A stretch of DNA of 11,027 nt from an uncultured Oscillospiraceae bacterium (lineage in GTDB: Bacteria; Bacillota; Clostridia; Oscillospirales; Oscillospiraceae), in contig CAJTOE010000081.1 in the NCBI GenBank assembly GCA_910577805.1, positions 1 through 11,027 on the forward strand. The letters are read 5' to 3'. Below are positions 1-6,532 of this stretch, piece after piece (within the stretch, counting starts at the first letter, position 1; each line of letters begins with the position of its first letter). A program made the translations under genes and the position numbers. The notes below the pieces were generated by a model. It was given only the letters and a program-made list of their open reading frames with translations. It did not search any database and was not told where the DNA came from.

Positions 1-25
1 AACTGCATCAAACCCTATCAAAAGC

Positions 26-59
26 AAAAGCCCGGAAAACCTTGATTTTCCGGGCTTTT
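26..59. terminator. Rho-independent terminator of rplM-rpsI, probably bidirectional
   Basis: A perfect 14-bp inverted repeat: AAAAGCCCGGAAAA (26-39), a 6-base loop (40-45) and TTTTCCGGGCTTTT (46-59). Read on the minus strand it lies about 20 bases past the rpsI stop and ends in the T-run within the stem followed by GCTTTTG. Read on the plus strand it ends in TTTTT. It can therefore stop transcripts from both sides. What lies left of it is outside the window. Confidence 0.88.
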
Positions 60-78
60 TGAGCCATTTTGATAAAAT

Positions 79-483
79 TTAACGCTTGCTGAACTGCGGA
101 GCGCGACGAGCCGCTTTGAGGCCGTACTTCTTGCGCTCCTTCATACGAGGGTCGCGGGTCAGGAAACCGGCGGCCTTCAGCGCGGGGCGGTACTCCTCGC
201 TGACCAGCAGCAGGGCGCGGGCGATGCCGTGGCGGATGGCGCCGGCCTGACCGGTGACGCCGCCGCCGGTCACGGTAGTCTGGATATCCACCTTGCCCAC
301 CATGCCGGTGGTGACCAGGGGCTGGCGGACAATGAGCTTCAGGGTCTCCAGGCCGAAGTAGTCGTCAATATCCCGGCCGTTGATGGTGATCGCGCCGGTG
401 CCGTTGGGGAACAGGTGGACGCGGGCAACGGAGGACTTCCGGCGGCCGGTACCATAGAAATAAGGCTTCTTGCTCTGATACAT
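79..483 (-). CDS. rpsI: 30S ribosomal protein S9
   Basis: Small-subunit ribosomal protein S9 (uS9), whose C-terminal tail reaches the P-site tRNA in the ribosome. The 134-residue length is normal for bacteria. The N-terminal GTGRRKSSVARV motif (11-22), the S9 signature GGGVTGQAGAIRHGIARAL (73-91) and the basic tail ending in SKR are all intact. The start is set by a near-perfect AAGGAGGT about 7 bases upstream on the minus strand. The gene follows rplM with 19 bases between them, the standard bacterial rplM-rpsI operon. Transcription very likely comes from the promoter ahead of rplM and ends at the hairpin at 26-59. Nothing is unusual about the protein. Confidence 0.98.
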   Translation of the reverse strand: MYQSKKPYFYGTGRRKSSVARVHLFPNGTGAITINGRDIDDYFGLETLKLIVRQPLVTTGMVGKVDIQTTVTGGGVTGQAGAIRHGIARALLLVSEEYRPALKAAGFLTRDPRMKERKKYGLKAARRAPQFSKR

Positions 484-502
484 ACTCGTCTAACCTCCTT
501 GC

Positions 503-931
503 TTACAGGGCCCAGGGCTGGGGCTTCTGGGCGGCGTGCTCGTGCTCCGCGCCCTTATACACCCGCAGGCGTCCCAGGGAGTCCTTACCAATGGTGTTGT
601 GGGGCAGCATACCCTTGATGGCCAGCTTCATCGCCAGCTCCGGGCGTTCCCGCATCAGGGTGCGGTACTGGACCTCTTTCAGTCCGCCCACCCAGCCGGA
701 GTGGGAGCGGTAATACTTCTGGTCCAGCTTCTTGCCGGTGAGCACGGCCTTGTCGGCGTTGATGACGATGACGAAGTCGCCGCAGTCGGCGTGGGGGGTG
801 AATTCGGGCTTATGCTTGCCCCGCAGCAGGGTGGCGGCGGCGGCAGCGGTTTTGCCCAGGGGCTTGTTGGCGGCGTCCAGGACGTACCAGGTGCGCACGA
901 TGTTCCCCTTGTTTGCCATGAAAGTGGACAT
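503..931 (-). CDS. rplM: 50S ribosomal protein L13
   Basis: Large-subunit ribosomal protein L13 (uL13), an early assembly protein. The open frame extends upstream to 1027, but the start at 931 (protein begins MSTFMANKGN) is chosen. It gives exactly 142 residues, the usual bacterial length, and it sits 9 bases behind AGGAGG (941-946 on the plus strand, read in reverse). The longer frame would also run through the promoter at 984-1012. Family landmarks are RTWYVLDAANKPLG (13-26), the GDFVIVINADK segment and the L13 signature region IKGMLPHNTIG followed by LGRLRVYKG. It is the first gene of the rplM-rpsI operon. A second in-frame ATG four codons later is less well placed. Confidence 0.97.
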   Translation of the reverse strand: MSTFMANKGNIVRTWYVLDAANKPLGKTAAAAATLLRGKHKPEFTPHADCGDFVIVINADKAVLTGKKLDQKYYRSHSGWVGGLKEVQYRTLMRERPELAMKLAIKGMLPHNTIGKDSLGRLRVYKGAEHEHAAQKPQPWAL

Positions 932-983
932 GGGTGAAAACCTCCTATTTCCAAAAACGTAGTATACAATTGAAGCGTTTTGT

Positions 984-1012
984 ATTATAGTATTGAAAAA
1001 GCGCGCTGTCAA
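984..1012 (-). promoter_or_regulatory. Perfect consensus sigma-A promoter for rplM-rpsI
   Basis: On the minus strand TTGACA (1007-1012) and TATAAT (984-989) are separated by exactly 17 bases. Both hexamers match the housekeeping consensus at every position, which suits a heavily expressed ribosomal protein operon. The start point should be near 976-978, leaving a leader of about 45 bases. Confidence 0.92.
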
Positions 1013-1039
1013 GGCTGTTTTTCGCAAATGCCCGAAACA

Positions 1040-1089
1040 CTCCCGTTTTCTCCCGGATACTCGATAATACTCAGAATATCTCCCGTTTG
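1040..1089. repeat. Five 10-bp units, each starting with CTC, upstream of ttcA
   Basis: The trinucleotide CTC recurs at 1040, 1050, 1060, 1070 and 1080, exactly one unit every 10 bases. The units are CTCCCGTTTT, CTCCCGGATA, CTCGATAATA, CTCAGAATAT and CTCCCGTTTG. The first and last share nine bases. The array sits between the divergent rplM and ttcA genes. It may be a decayed tandem repeat or a helically phased protein site; its function is unknown. I find no convincing -35/-10 pair for ttcA in this stretch. Confidence 0.5.
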
Positions 1090-1124
1090 ATTTTACTTTT
1101 TCACCCTGATTTTTTGGAGGTTTT

Positions 1125-1871
1125 ATGGAAAAAATACTTTCTCTGGTCCGCCGGTGCGCGGAGGATTACGAAATGCTCGCCCCTGGGGACCGCGTCGCCG
1201 TAGGGGTTTCCGGGGGGAAGGACTCCCTGGTGCTGCTGCTGGCGCTGGCCAGACTGCGTACCTTTTATCCCGTCCCCTTTACCGTCGAGGCCGTGACGCT
1301 GGACCTGGGGGGCGGGGCGGACTACGCGCCTATCGCCGCCCTGTGCCAGCGGGAGGGCATCCCCTACACCCTGATCCCCACAGAAATTCAGCACATTATT
1401 TTCGACCTGCGCCGGGAAAAAAATCCCTGCTCCATGTGCGCGAAAATGCGCCGCGGGGCCTTACACGCCGCCCTGCAAGAGCGGGGGTTGACCAAAATCG
1501 CCCTGGGCCACCACTACGACGACGCGGTCGAAACTTTTTTTATGTCCCTGCTTTTTGAAGGGCGGCTGTCCTGCTTTCAGCCGGTGACCTACCTGGACCG
1601 CACCGGCATCACCCAGATACGGCCTCTGCTCTACTGCGGGGAAAACCTGGTCCGGCACACCGCCCAGCGGCTGGACCTGCCGGTGGTCAAGAACCCCTGT
1701 CCCGCCGACGGGGCCACCAAACGCCAGGAGATCAAAGAGCTGGTCTATGAATTGCAGGGGCGCTACCCCGGCCTGAAGGCCAGGGCCTTCGGGGCCATGC
1801 AGCGGCTCCCCCTGCCTGCCTGGGGACCGAAGGAGCACCGACGCCGCCCTCTGCCGGAGGAGCTGGAGTGA
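1125..1871 (+). CDS. ttcA: TtcA-type tRNA 2-thiocytidine biosynthesis protein (PP-loop ATPase)
   Basis: Probable cytoplasmic enzyme that adenylates and thiolates C32 of some tRNAs. The PP-loop SGGKDS lies at residues 29-34, preceded by the strand VAVGV. Cys102-x2-Cys105 and Cys192 (in NPCPADG) match the three cysteines that hold the iron-sulfur cluster in TtcA. GHHYDDAVET (128-137) is another family block. At 248 residues it is shorter than the E. coli protein (about 311) but usual for the clostridial branch. GGAGG lies 4 bases before the ATG, a rather close spacing. It is divergent from rplM and stands alone, so context gives no further clue. A related PP-loop thiolase acting on a different tRNA position cannot be excluded. 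Confidence 0.85.
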   Translation: MEKILSLVRRCAEDYEMLAPGDRVAVGVSGGKDSLVLLLALARLRTFYPVPFTVEAVTLDLGGGADYAPIAALCQREGIPYTLIPTEIQHIIFDLRREKNPCSMCAKMRRGALHAALQERGLTKIALGHHYDDAVETFFMSLLFEGRLSCFQPVTYLDRTGITQIRPLLYCGENLVRHTAQRLDLPVVKNPCPADGATKRQEIKELVYELQGRYPGLKARAFGAMQRLPLPAWGPKEHRRRPLPEELE

Positions 1872-1947
1872 GGAGCTGACGCAGGGGAAAATTCAAAATT
1901 TCTTCATAAAAATCCCCCCGGAAGTTCTTCCCTTTTTTCCCCGGCTA

Positions 1948-1956
1948 TGGTATACT
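1948..1956 (+). promoter_or_regulatory. Extended -10 promoter for the chemoreceptor operon
   Basis: TGG-TATACT is an extended -10 element (TGn at 1948-1950, hexamer 1951-1956). No good -35 is seen 16-18 bases upstream; the region there is pyrimidine-rich. The start point would be near 1962-1964, giving a leader of about 90 bases. A flagellar (SigD-type) promoter was looked for and not seen. Confidence 0.5.
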
Positions 1957-2052
1957 GGAACAAAAGCCCTTCAATTTGTTTTGAGCGGCTTTTCTTCTGT
2001 GTCTGGAACGATTTTTGAGAAAAAATTTTGGGGAAAAGGAGCGATCAGTACC

Positions 2053-4053
2053 GTGAGCAGACAGCATACGGGTTCGCAGCCAGCCAGAAAACGGCGGAGC
2101 CTGAACAGAAGAATCTTGGGCCATACCACCCGGAACATCCTGGCAGTCGTGTTTCTCTGCTGTGTGATTATGGGGGTTTCCATGCAGTCGCTGGCCAATA
2201 ATATCCTGCTGGACAGCCTCCAGCCGATGGTCCGGCAGTCAGCAAAAACTGTTGAAGCCAACATACATATGCTGGCCGACCGCATGATGACCATTGCAGG
2301 GGACACCCGGATGCGGTCCACCGGGGATTTATCCGCTGCACAAGCCAGCCGTGCCGGGCTTTTGACCGAGGCGGCGGAAATCTACGAGCTGCACACCATC
2401 GCGCTGTACGACCTGGACGGCAGGCTGATGCAGGGCATCGACGGCGCGCCGGAGCATCTGGCGGACGATTTCCTGGCCCTGCTCCAGGAGACCGATAATA
2501 TGACCACCCACCCCTCCACGATTTTTCAGGGCAAGCTGGGCGTGACCATGGGAATGCCCGTGAAGCAGGACGGGGAAACCGTCTTTTATGTGGTCGGGGT
2601 CTATAAATACGACGCCCTGGACGACGTACTCAGCAGCATCAACATCGGCAAGCACGGCCTGGCCTATATGGTCAACCGGGAGGGCGTGGTCGTCGGCCAC
2701 CCGAACCAGGCCCTGCCCCTCCGGGGAGAGACTTTGGACCAGCTCACCAACAGCCATGAGGAGGTCCGCCGCCGGGTCATCAGCAACGAAACCGGCGCGT
2801 CGGAATTCGGCATGGGCCTGGACACCATGCTGGTGGCCTACGCGCCCATCCGGGGGACCCAGTGGTCCCTGGTGCTGCAAATGCCCAAGTCGGACTATAA
2901 CTACCTGATTAATGCGGCCATGGTATCGGATATCCTGATTACTCTGGCGGTTCTGGTCATTTCCATCGTCCTGGTCCTGCGGCTGGCCCGGTCCATCTCC
3001 CGCCCTGTGAAGCATGTCACCGGACGGATGGTGGCCCTCTCCAACGGCGACCTGCACACAGAGGTGATAGTCACCGAGTCCCGGGACGAGCTGGAGGTCC
3101 TGACCCGGACCCTGGACAGCACAGTGGACCGGATGAATCAGTATATCTCAGATATCCAGCAGGTGCTGACTCAGATCGCCGGCGGCAATCTGGACGTGTC
3201 CTCCCAGGTGGAGTACCAGGGCGACTTTACCCTGATCCAGCAAAGCCTGCGGACCATTATCCAGTCCATGAACGAGACGATTCTGGGCTTCCGGTCCGCC
3301 GCGTCCCGGCTGTCCCAGATGGCTGAGGAGCTGAACGGCCAGTCCAACCAGCTCCACCATGCCTCTCTGGAGCAGAACCAGTCCACCGAGGCCCTGGCCG
3401 GAGAAGTGGTCCACGTCCAGGAGCAGCTTGCCAGCGTGACCCAGAGCAGCAGCCAGACCCGTGCCAAGACCGAGGAGATCGCCCAGCGGGTCCAGGAGGC
3501 CAACCAGCAGATGGATTCCCTCACCTCCGCCATGGACAACATCAGCGCCAACGCCCAGGAGATCAACATGATCGCAAAAGCCATCGAGGACGTGGCGTTC
3601 CAGACGGGCATCCTGGCCATCAACGCCTCCATCGAGGCGGCCCGCGCAGGGACCGCCGGACGGGGCTTCGCGGTGGTGGCCGGTGAGGTGAAGGACCTGG
3701 CCGCCCGGAGCGCAGAGGCCGCCAAGAGCGCTACCGAGGTGGTCAGCCGCACCCGGAGCATCATTCAGACCGGCGTGGAGCTGACCGCCCAGACGGCGGA
3801 GTCGGTCCAGGCCATCTCCGGGGTGAGCGGACAGATCAGCGCGATTTCGGACCAGCTCGTCACCGCGGTCCAGGGCCAGAAGGCCGCGCTCTCCATCATC
3901 GAAACCCGGATCGGGGAAATCACGGATATTGCGGACCGGAACCTCCAGAACGCGGGGGAGAGCGAGCAGGCCAGCGCCCTGCTGGCCCGGGAGGCGTCGG
4001 CGCTCCAGGCCAAGGTGGAGCAGTTTACATTAAAGGAGGAGCAGGAGACATGA
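2053..4053 (+). CDS. Methyl-accepting chemotaxis protein with dCache-type sensor, HAMP and signalling domains
   Basis: Transmembrane chemoreceptor that should sense an extracellular ligand and control CheA. The frame opens at a TTG at 1981, but the GTG at 2053 is preferred: it follows AAAGGAG (2035-2041) at 11 bases and gives 666 residues. Order: a basic cytoplasmic N-terminus, membrane segment about 28-46, extracellular sensor about 50-285 with dCache-like features (YDLDGRLMQG 119-128, VNREGVVVGHPN 207-218), membrane segment about 289-311, HAMP about 312-365, a second HAMP-like stretch about 366-410, then the long coiled signalling domain. The highly conserved hairpin tip is around 512-548 (IEAARAG, GRGFAVVAGEV). 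No C-terminal CheR-docking pentapeptide is visible. No flagellar or che genes lie nearby. The last bases overlap the next start codon (ATGA). The ligand cannot be told from sequence. Confidence 0.93.
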   Translation: MSRQHTGSQPARKRRSLNRRILGHTTRNILAVVFLCCVIMGVSMQSLANNILLDSLQPMVRQSAKTVEANIHMLADRMMTIAGDTRMRSTGDLSAAQASRAGLLTEAAEIYELHTIALYDLDGRLMQGIDGAPEHLADDFLALLQETDNMTTHPSTIFQGKLGVTMGMPVKQDGETVFYVVGVYKYDALDDVLSSINIGKHGLAYMVNREGVVVGHPNQALPLRGETLDQLTNSHEEVRRRVISNETGASEFGMGLDTMLVAYAPIRGTQWSLVLQMPKSDYNYLINAAMVSDILITLAVLVISIVLVLRLARSISRPVKHVTGRMVALSNGDLHTEVIVTESRDELEVLTRTLDSTVDRMNQYISDIQQVLTQIAGGNLDVSSQVEYQGDFTLIQQSLRTIIQSMNETILGFRSAASRLSQMAEELNGQSNQLHHASLEQNQSTEALAGEVVHVQEQLASVTQSSSQTRAKTEEIAQRVQEANQQMDSLTSAMDNISANAQEINMIAKAIEDVAFQTGILAINASIEAARAGTAGRGFAVVAGEVKDLAARSAEAAKSATEVVSRTRSIIQTGVELTAQTAESVQAISGVSGQISAISDQLVTAVQGQKAALSIIETRIGEITDIADRNLQNAGESEQASALLAREASALQAKVEQFTLKEEQET

Positions 4054-4502
4054 GGAATTTGTGCAGAACAGCTTTGCTTTTGGTAATGCTCCTGCCGGCG
4101 GTGCTGCTGGCGGGCTGCGGCGGCGGCTCCGGCCTCCAGGACGGCTACTACACCGCCCAGGCCCAGGAGTTCAGCCACGGCTGGAAGGAATTTGTGACCA
4201 TCATGGTCAAGGGCGGGGAGATCGTCTCCGTGGAGTACAACGCGGAGAACGCCAGCGGCTTCATCAAGAGCTGGGACAATGCCTATATGCAGACCATGCT
4301 CCACTCCAACGGCACCTATCCCAACGAGTACACCCGGTACTATGCCCGGCAGTTCCAGGAGGACCAGAACGCAGACTCCATCGACGCGCTGACGGGCGCG
4401 TCCTCGTCCCACAGCTCGTTCCAGCTGCTGTCGGAGGCGGTGCTGGAGCAGGCCCGTCAGGGCGATTCCAGCGTGCGCGTGGTGGATACCAGCAAGGAGT
4501 GA
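4050..4502 (+). CDS. FMN-binding-domain-type lipoprotein
   Basis: Small secreted lipoprotein of 150 residues. The signal peptide (1-22) ends in the lipobox LLAGC, so Cys23 should carry the lipid anchor on the outer face of the membrane. The mature part begins DGYYTAQAQEF and resembles single FMN-binding domains of the RnfG/NqrC/PplA group. Residues 112-120, DALTGASSS, fit the motif at which ApbE attaches FMN, except that the acceptor position (118) is Ser rather than the usual Thr. If flavinylated it could pass electrons or sense redox outside the cell. It starts inside the chemoreceptor stop codon (ATGA), with AAAGGAGG 10 bases upstream, so the two are translationally coupled. It is followed by a strong terminator. 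No ApbE or Rnf gene lies in the window. It could also be only a structural relative that does not bind flavin. Confidence 0.75.
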   Translation: MRNLCRTALLLVMLLPAVLLAGCGGGSGLQDGYYTAQAQEFSHGWKEFVTIMVKGGEIVSVEYNAENASGFIKSWDNAYMQTMLHSNGTYPNEYTRYYARQFQEDQNADSIDALTGASSSHSSFQLLSEAVLEQARQGDSSVRVVDTSKE

Positions 4503-4526
4503 GGCAGGCTTCCTCTGAAAAATATC

Positions 4527-4567
4527 AGCCGTCGGGGCGGGGGTATCCCGCTCCGGCGGCTTTTTTT
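4527..4567 (+). terminator. Strong Rho-independent terminator after the lipoprotein gene
   Basis: A 15-bp GC-rich stem (4527-4541 with 4547-4561, two G-U pairs) closes a 5-base loop and runs into a T-run reaching 4567. It starts 24 bases past the lipoprotein stop and ends the chemoreceptor-lipoprotein operon. Confidence 0.93.
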
Positions 4568-4631
4568 GCTCTGGGGCTTCCCCCCAAAAAAACTAAATTT
4601 TCCTCCACCGCTGGCGAAACGATTAAAAACG

Positions 4632-4640
4632 TGCTATAAT
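4632..4640 (+). promoter_or_regulatory. Extended -10 promoter for the F420-ligase-like/M50 operon
   Basis: TGC-TATAAT gives a consensus -10 (4635-4640) with a TGn extension (4632-4634). The -35 position (TGGCGA, 4612-4617, 17-base spacer) matches only three of six bases, which is acceptable for an extended -10 promoter. It lies between the terminator above and the start at 4686. Confidence 0.75.
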
Positions 4641-4685
4641 GCCTACGCTTAGAGAAATCAAAAGAAGCAAGGGAGGTCCCCCATC

Positions 4686-5414
4686 ATGCACGAAACTCAA
4701 GACAACCAGTCCGTCCGGAACGGCCAGCCCGCCGCAAACCCCGGCAAAAAACTCGTCCGGTCTGTGGACGGCGTGGATTACCTGCGCATCCCCATCAAGA
4801 CCCACCTGATTACCAAGCAGGACGATATGTCCAGCGTGGTGCTGCAATACGCAAAGGACAAGCTCCTGCCGGGTGATATCCTGTTCATCTCGGAAAAAGC
4901 GGTGGCCTGCACCCAGAGCCGTGCCATCCCTATGGAGTCCATCCGCCCCCGGAAGCTGGCCGTCACCCTCAGCCGCCACGTGACCAAGACCCCCGCCGGA
5001 ATCGGCCTGGGCATCCCGGAGACCATGGAGATGGCCTTGCAGGAGTGCGGCGTGCTGCGTATTCTATTCGCCGCTTTTTGCAGCGTCATCGGGAAGCTTT
5101 TCCGGCAAAAGGGCTGGTTTTATATCGTAGCCGGTCCCAAGGCCCGCGGCATCGACGGCCCCACCGAGGGCACCATCCCCCCCTACGACCATTACGTGGT
5201 CCTGACCCCCGCCGACCCAATGGGCACCTCCAAAAAGCTGGCCCAGGTGCTGGGTCATCCGGTGGCCATCGTGGACATCAACGACCTGGGCGCCAATATT
5301 CTGGGCTTTTCGGAAAAAGAGCCAACCATGGAGTGGTTAGCCAAGGCCCTGGGCGACAACCCCCTGGGCCAGTCCAGCGAGAGTACCCCCATGGGCATCC
5401 TCCGGAAAGCCTGA
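4686..5414 (+). CDS. Coenzyme F420-0:L-glutamate ligase-like protein (CofE family)
   Basis: Cytoplasmic protein of the F420_ligase family, which in F420-making organisms adds gamma-glutamate to F420-0 using GTP. Supporting blocks are LPGDILFISEKAVA (61-74, the CofE metal/nucleotide strand and Lys), RGIDGPTEGTIPPYDHY (154-170), PADPMGTSKKLAQVLG (175-190) and VDINDLGANILG (196-207). The 242-residue length fits the family. Residues 122-149 are unusually hydrophobic. AAGGGAGGT lies 8 bases before the ATG. The M50 gene follows after only 7 bases. No F420 synthesis gene (cofC, cofD, cofG, cofH) is present, and Clostridia of this kind are not known to make F420, so the real acceptor is unknown. The family call is firm; the activity is not. 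Confidence 0.8.
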   Translation: MHETQDNQSVRNGQPAANPGKKLVRSVDGVDYLRIPIKTHLITKQDDMSSVVLQYAKDKLLPGDILFISEKAVACTQSRAIPMESIRPRKLAVTLSRHVTKTPAGIGLGIPETMEMALQECGVLRILFAAFCSVIGKLFRQKGWFYIVAGPKARGIDGPTEGTIPPYDHYVVLTPADPMGTSKKLAQVLGHPVAIVDINDLGANILGFSEKEPTMEWLAKALGDNPLGQSSESTPMGILRKA

Positions 5415-5421
5415 GCGCCCC

Positions 5422-6501
5422 ATGCAGGTCTTTTTGTACTTCCTCGGCACCGTCATGATTGGCGGTCTGCTGGGCTGGTACGCGGCCTCCGCGGCGGACG
5501 GCTGGGGTATCCTGGTCCCCCTGGCGGAGCTTTGGTCCGCCTACTATCTGCACGTGCTCCTCCACGAGGCGGGACACCTGCTGTGCGGGCGGCTGTGCGG
5601 CTACACCCTGACCTCCTTCCGCATCGGCAAGTGGATGCTGGTGCGCCGGGAGGGCCGTTGGACCTTCAGCCGCTTCCATATCCCCGGCACCGGGGGACAG
5701 TGCCTGATGTGCCCCCCGGAAGGGGACGATTCCCCCATCGTCCTCTACAACCTGGGGGGCGGTCTGCTCAACCTGGTCACCGCCGGGCTGGCGGGGCTGC
5801 TGGTCTGGCTGTGTCCGCTGCCAAGGCTGGTGCGGTCGTTTTTTGTGCTGTTCGCCGTCTTTGGGGTCCTGAGCGGCCTGGCCAATCTGCTCCCCATGCG
5901 GGTGGGCGGTCTGGACAACGACGGCCGCAACGCCCTGACGCTGGGGAAACATCCCCTCAAGCGCTGGGCGCTGGCGGTCCAGCTGCGCATCAACGCCGCC
6001 CAGGCCCAGGGCAAAGCCCTCTCCGAGCTGCCGGAGGATTTTTTTGCGCCCCTTGATTCGGCGGACTGGAACGACCCGCTGGTCGGGGCGGTGGCCTGCA
6101 TCTACGCGGGGTACAAAATGGAACGGGGAGATTTTGCGGGGGCCAAAGCAGACCTGGACCGCCTGCTGGACTGCCCGAAGCTGAACGCCATCCACCGGTA
6201 TGAGTGCGTGCTGGAGCAGCGGTGCTGCCGTCTGCTGCTGGGAGAAACGGAGCTGGACCCCCTGGAAAAGCCGGTGGAAAAGTTCCGGAAAGCCACCCGG
6301 CGGTATTTGATTGCCCGGCTCCGGCAGGAGTGCATTCAGGCGCTTTTCCTGGAACATGATTTGGGAAAAGCCCAGAAAATCCGGGAGGAGCTGGAAAAGC
6401 GCGGTCAAAAATATCCCTATCCCGGTGAGATCGCCGGGGAAAAAGCCATGCTGGACCGGACCCTGGCCACGTTCAAAAAAAGTTCAGAAAGCAGGACTTG
6501 A
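5422..6501 (+). CDS. M50 family (site-2-protease-like) membrane metallopeptidase with helical C-terminal domain
   Basis: Probable intramembrane zinc protease. Membrane helices are seen at about 5-24, 36-57, 106-130 and 138-158. The HExxH motif is HEAGH at 48-52, inside the second helix. The second M50 motif is NLLPMRVGGLDNDG (155-168), where Asp165 or Asp167 would be the third zinc ligand. No PDZ or CBS domain is visible. Residues about 180-350 form a charged, soluble, helical tail with TPR-like character (for example GYKMERGDFAGAKADL). The gene begins 7 bases after the glutamate-ligase-like gene with no clear ribosome binding site, so translation is probably coupled to it. The stop codon lies inside the -35 of the next promoter. 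The substrate is unknown. It belongs with SpoIVFB-like rather than RseP-like proteases because of the missing PDZ domain. Confidence 0.78.
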   Translation: MQVFLYFLGTVMIGGLLGWYAASAADGWGILVPLAELWSAYYLHVLLHEAGHLLCGRLCGYTLTSFRIGKWMLVRREGRWTFSRFHIPGTGGQCLMCPPEGDDSPIVLYNLGGGLLNLVTAGLAGLLVWLCPLPRLVRSFFVLFAVFGVLSGLANLLPMRVGGLDNDGRNALTLGKHPLKRWALAVQLRINAAQAQGKALSELPEDFFAPLDSADWNDPLVGAVACIYAGYKMERGDFAGAKADLDRLLDCPKLNAIHRYECVLEQRCCRLLLGETELDPLEKPVEKFRKATRRYLIARLRQECIQALFLEHDLGKAQKIREELEKRGQKYPYPGEIAGEKAMLDRTLATFKKSSESRT

Positions 6502-6526
6502 CGGGAAGGGCAAAAATGTGTATGAT
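6498..6526 (+). promoter_or_regulatory. Sigma-A promoter for the M23 peptidase gene
   Basis: TTGACG (6498-6503) and TATGAT (6521-6526) are 17 bases apart, each one base off consensus. The -35 overlaps the stop codon (6499-6501) of the upstream M50 gene. Transcription would start near 6532-6534, at the edge of the repeat array that follows. Confidence 0.8.
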
Positions 6527-6532
6527 ATGCCT

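Noticed and set aside
229..937. Long plus-strand open frames opposite rpsI and rplM
   Set aside because: They are shadows of the ribosomal protein genes, with low-complexity translations and no ribosome binding sites.
932..1027. Upstream extension of the rplM frame giving 174 residues
   Set aside because: It has no ribosome binding site, exceeds the normal L13 length by 32 residues and covers the perfect promoter at 984-1012.
1884..1942. Possible terminator after ttcA: GGAA/TTCC hairpin at 1920-1931 followed by a T-run, or GGGGAAAA with TTTTCCCC around a long loop
   Set aside because: The first stem is only 4 bp and the second has a loop of over 40 bases. Neither is a convincing terminator, so how ttcA transcription ends is left open.
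1981..2052. TTG start for the chemoreceptor adding 24 residues
   Set aside because: No ribosome binding site precedes 1981, while AAAGGAG precedes the GTG at 2053. The extra residues do not look like chemoreceptor sequence.
1962..2052. Cyclic-di-GMP riboswitch ahead of the chemoreceptor
   Set aside because: Such switches often precede motility genes, but none of the conserved GCACAGGGCAAACC-like core is present.
4061..4639. Plus-strand open frame of 192 residues overlapping the lipoprotein gene
   Set aside because: It is out of frame with the clear lipoprotein, Arg/Pro/Gly-rich, and reads through the strong terminator at 4527-4567.
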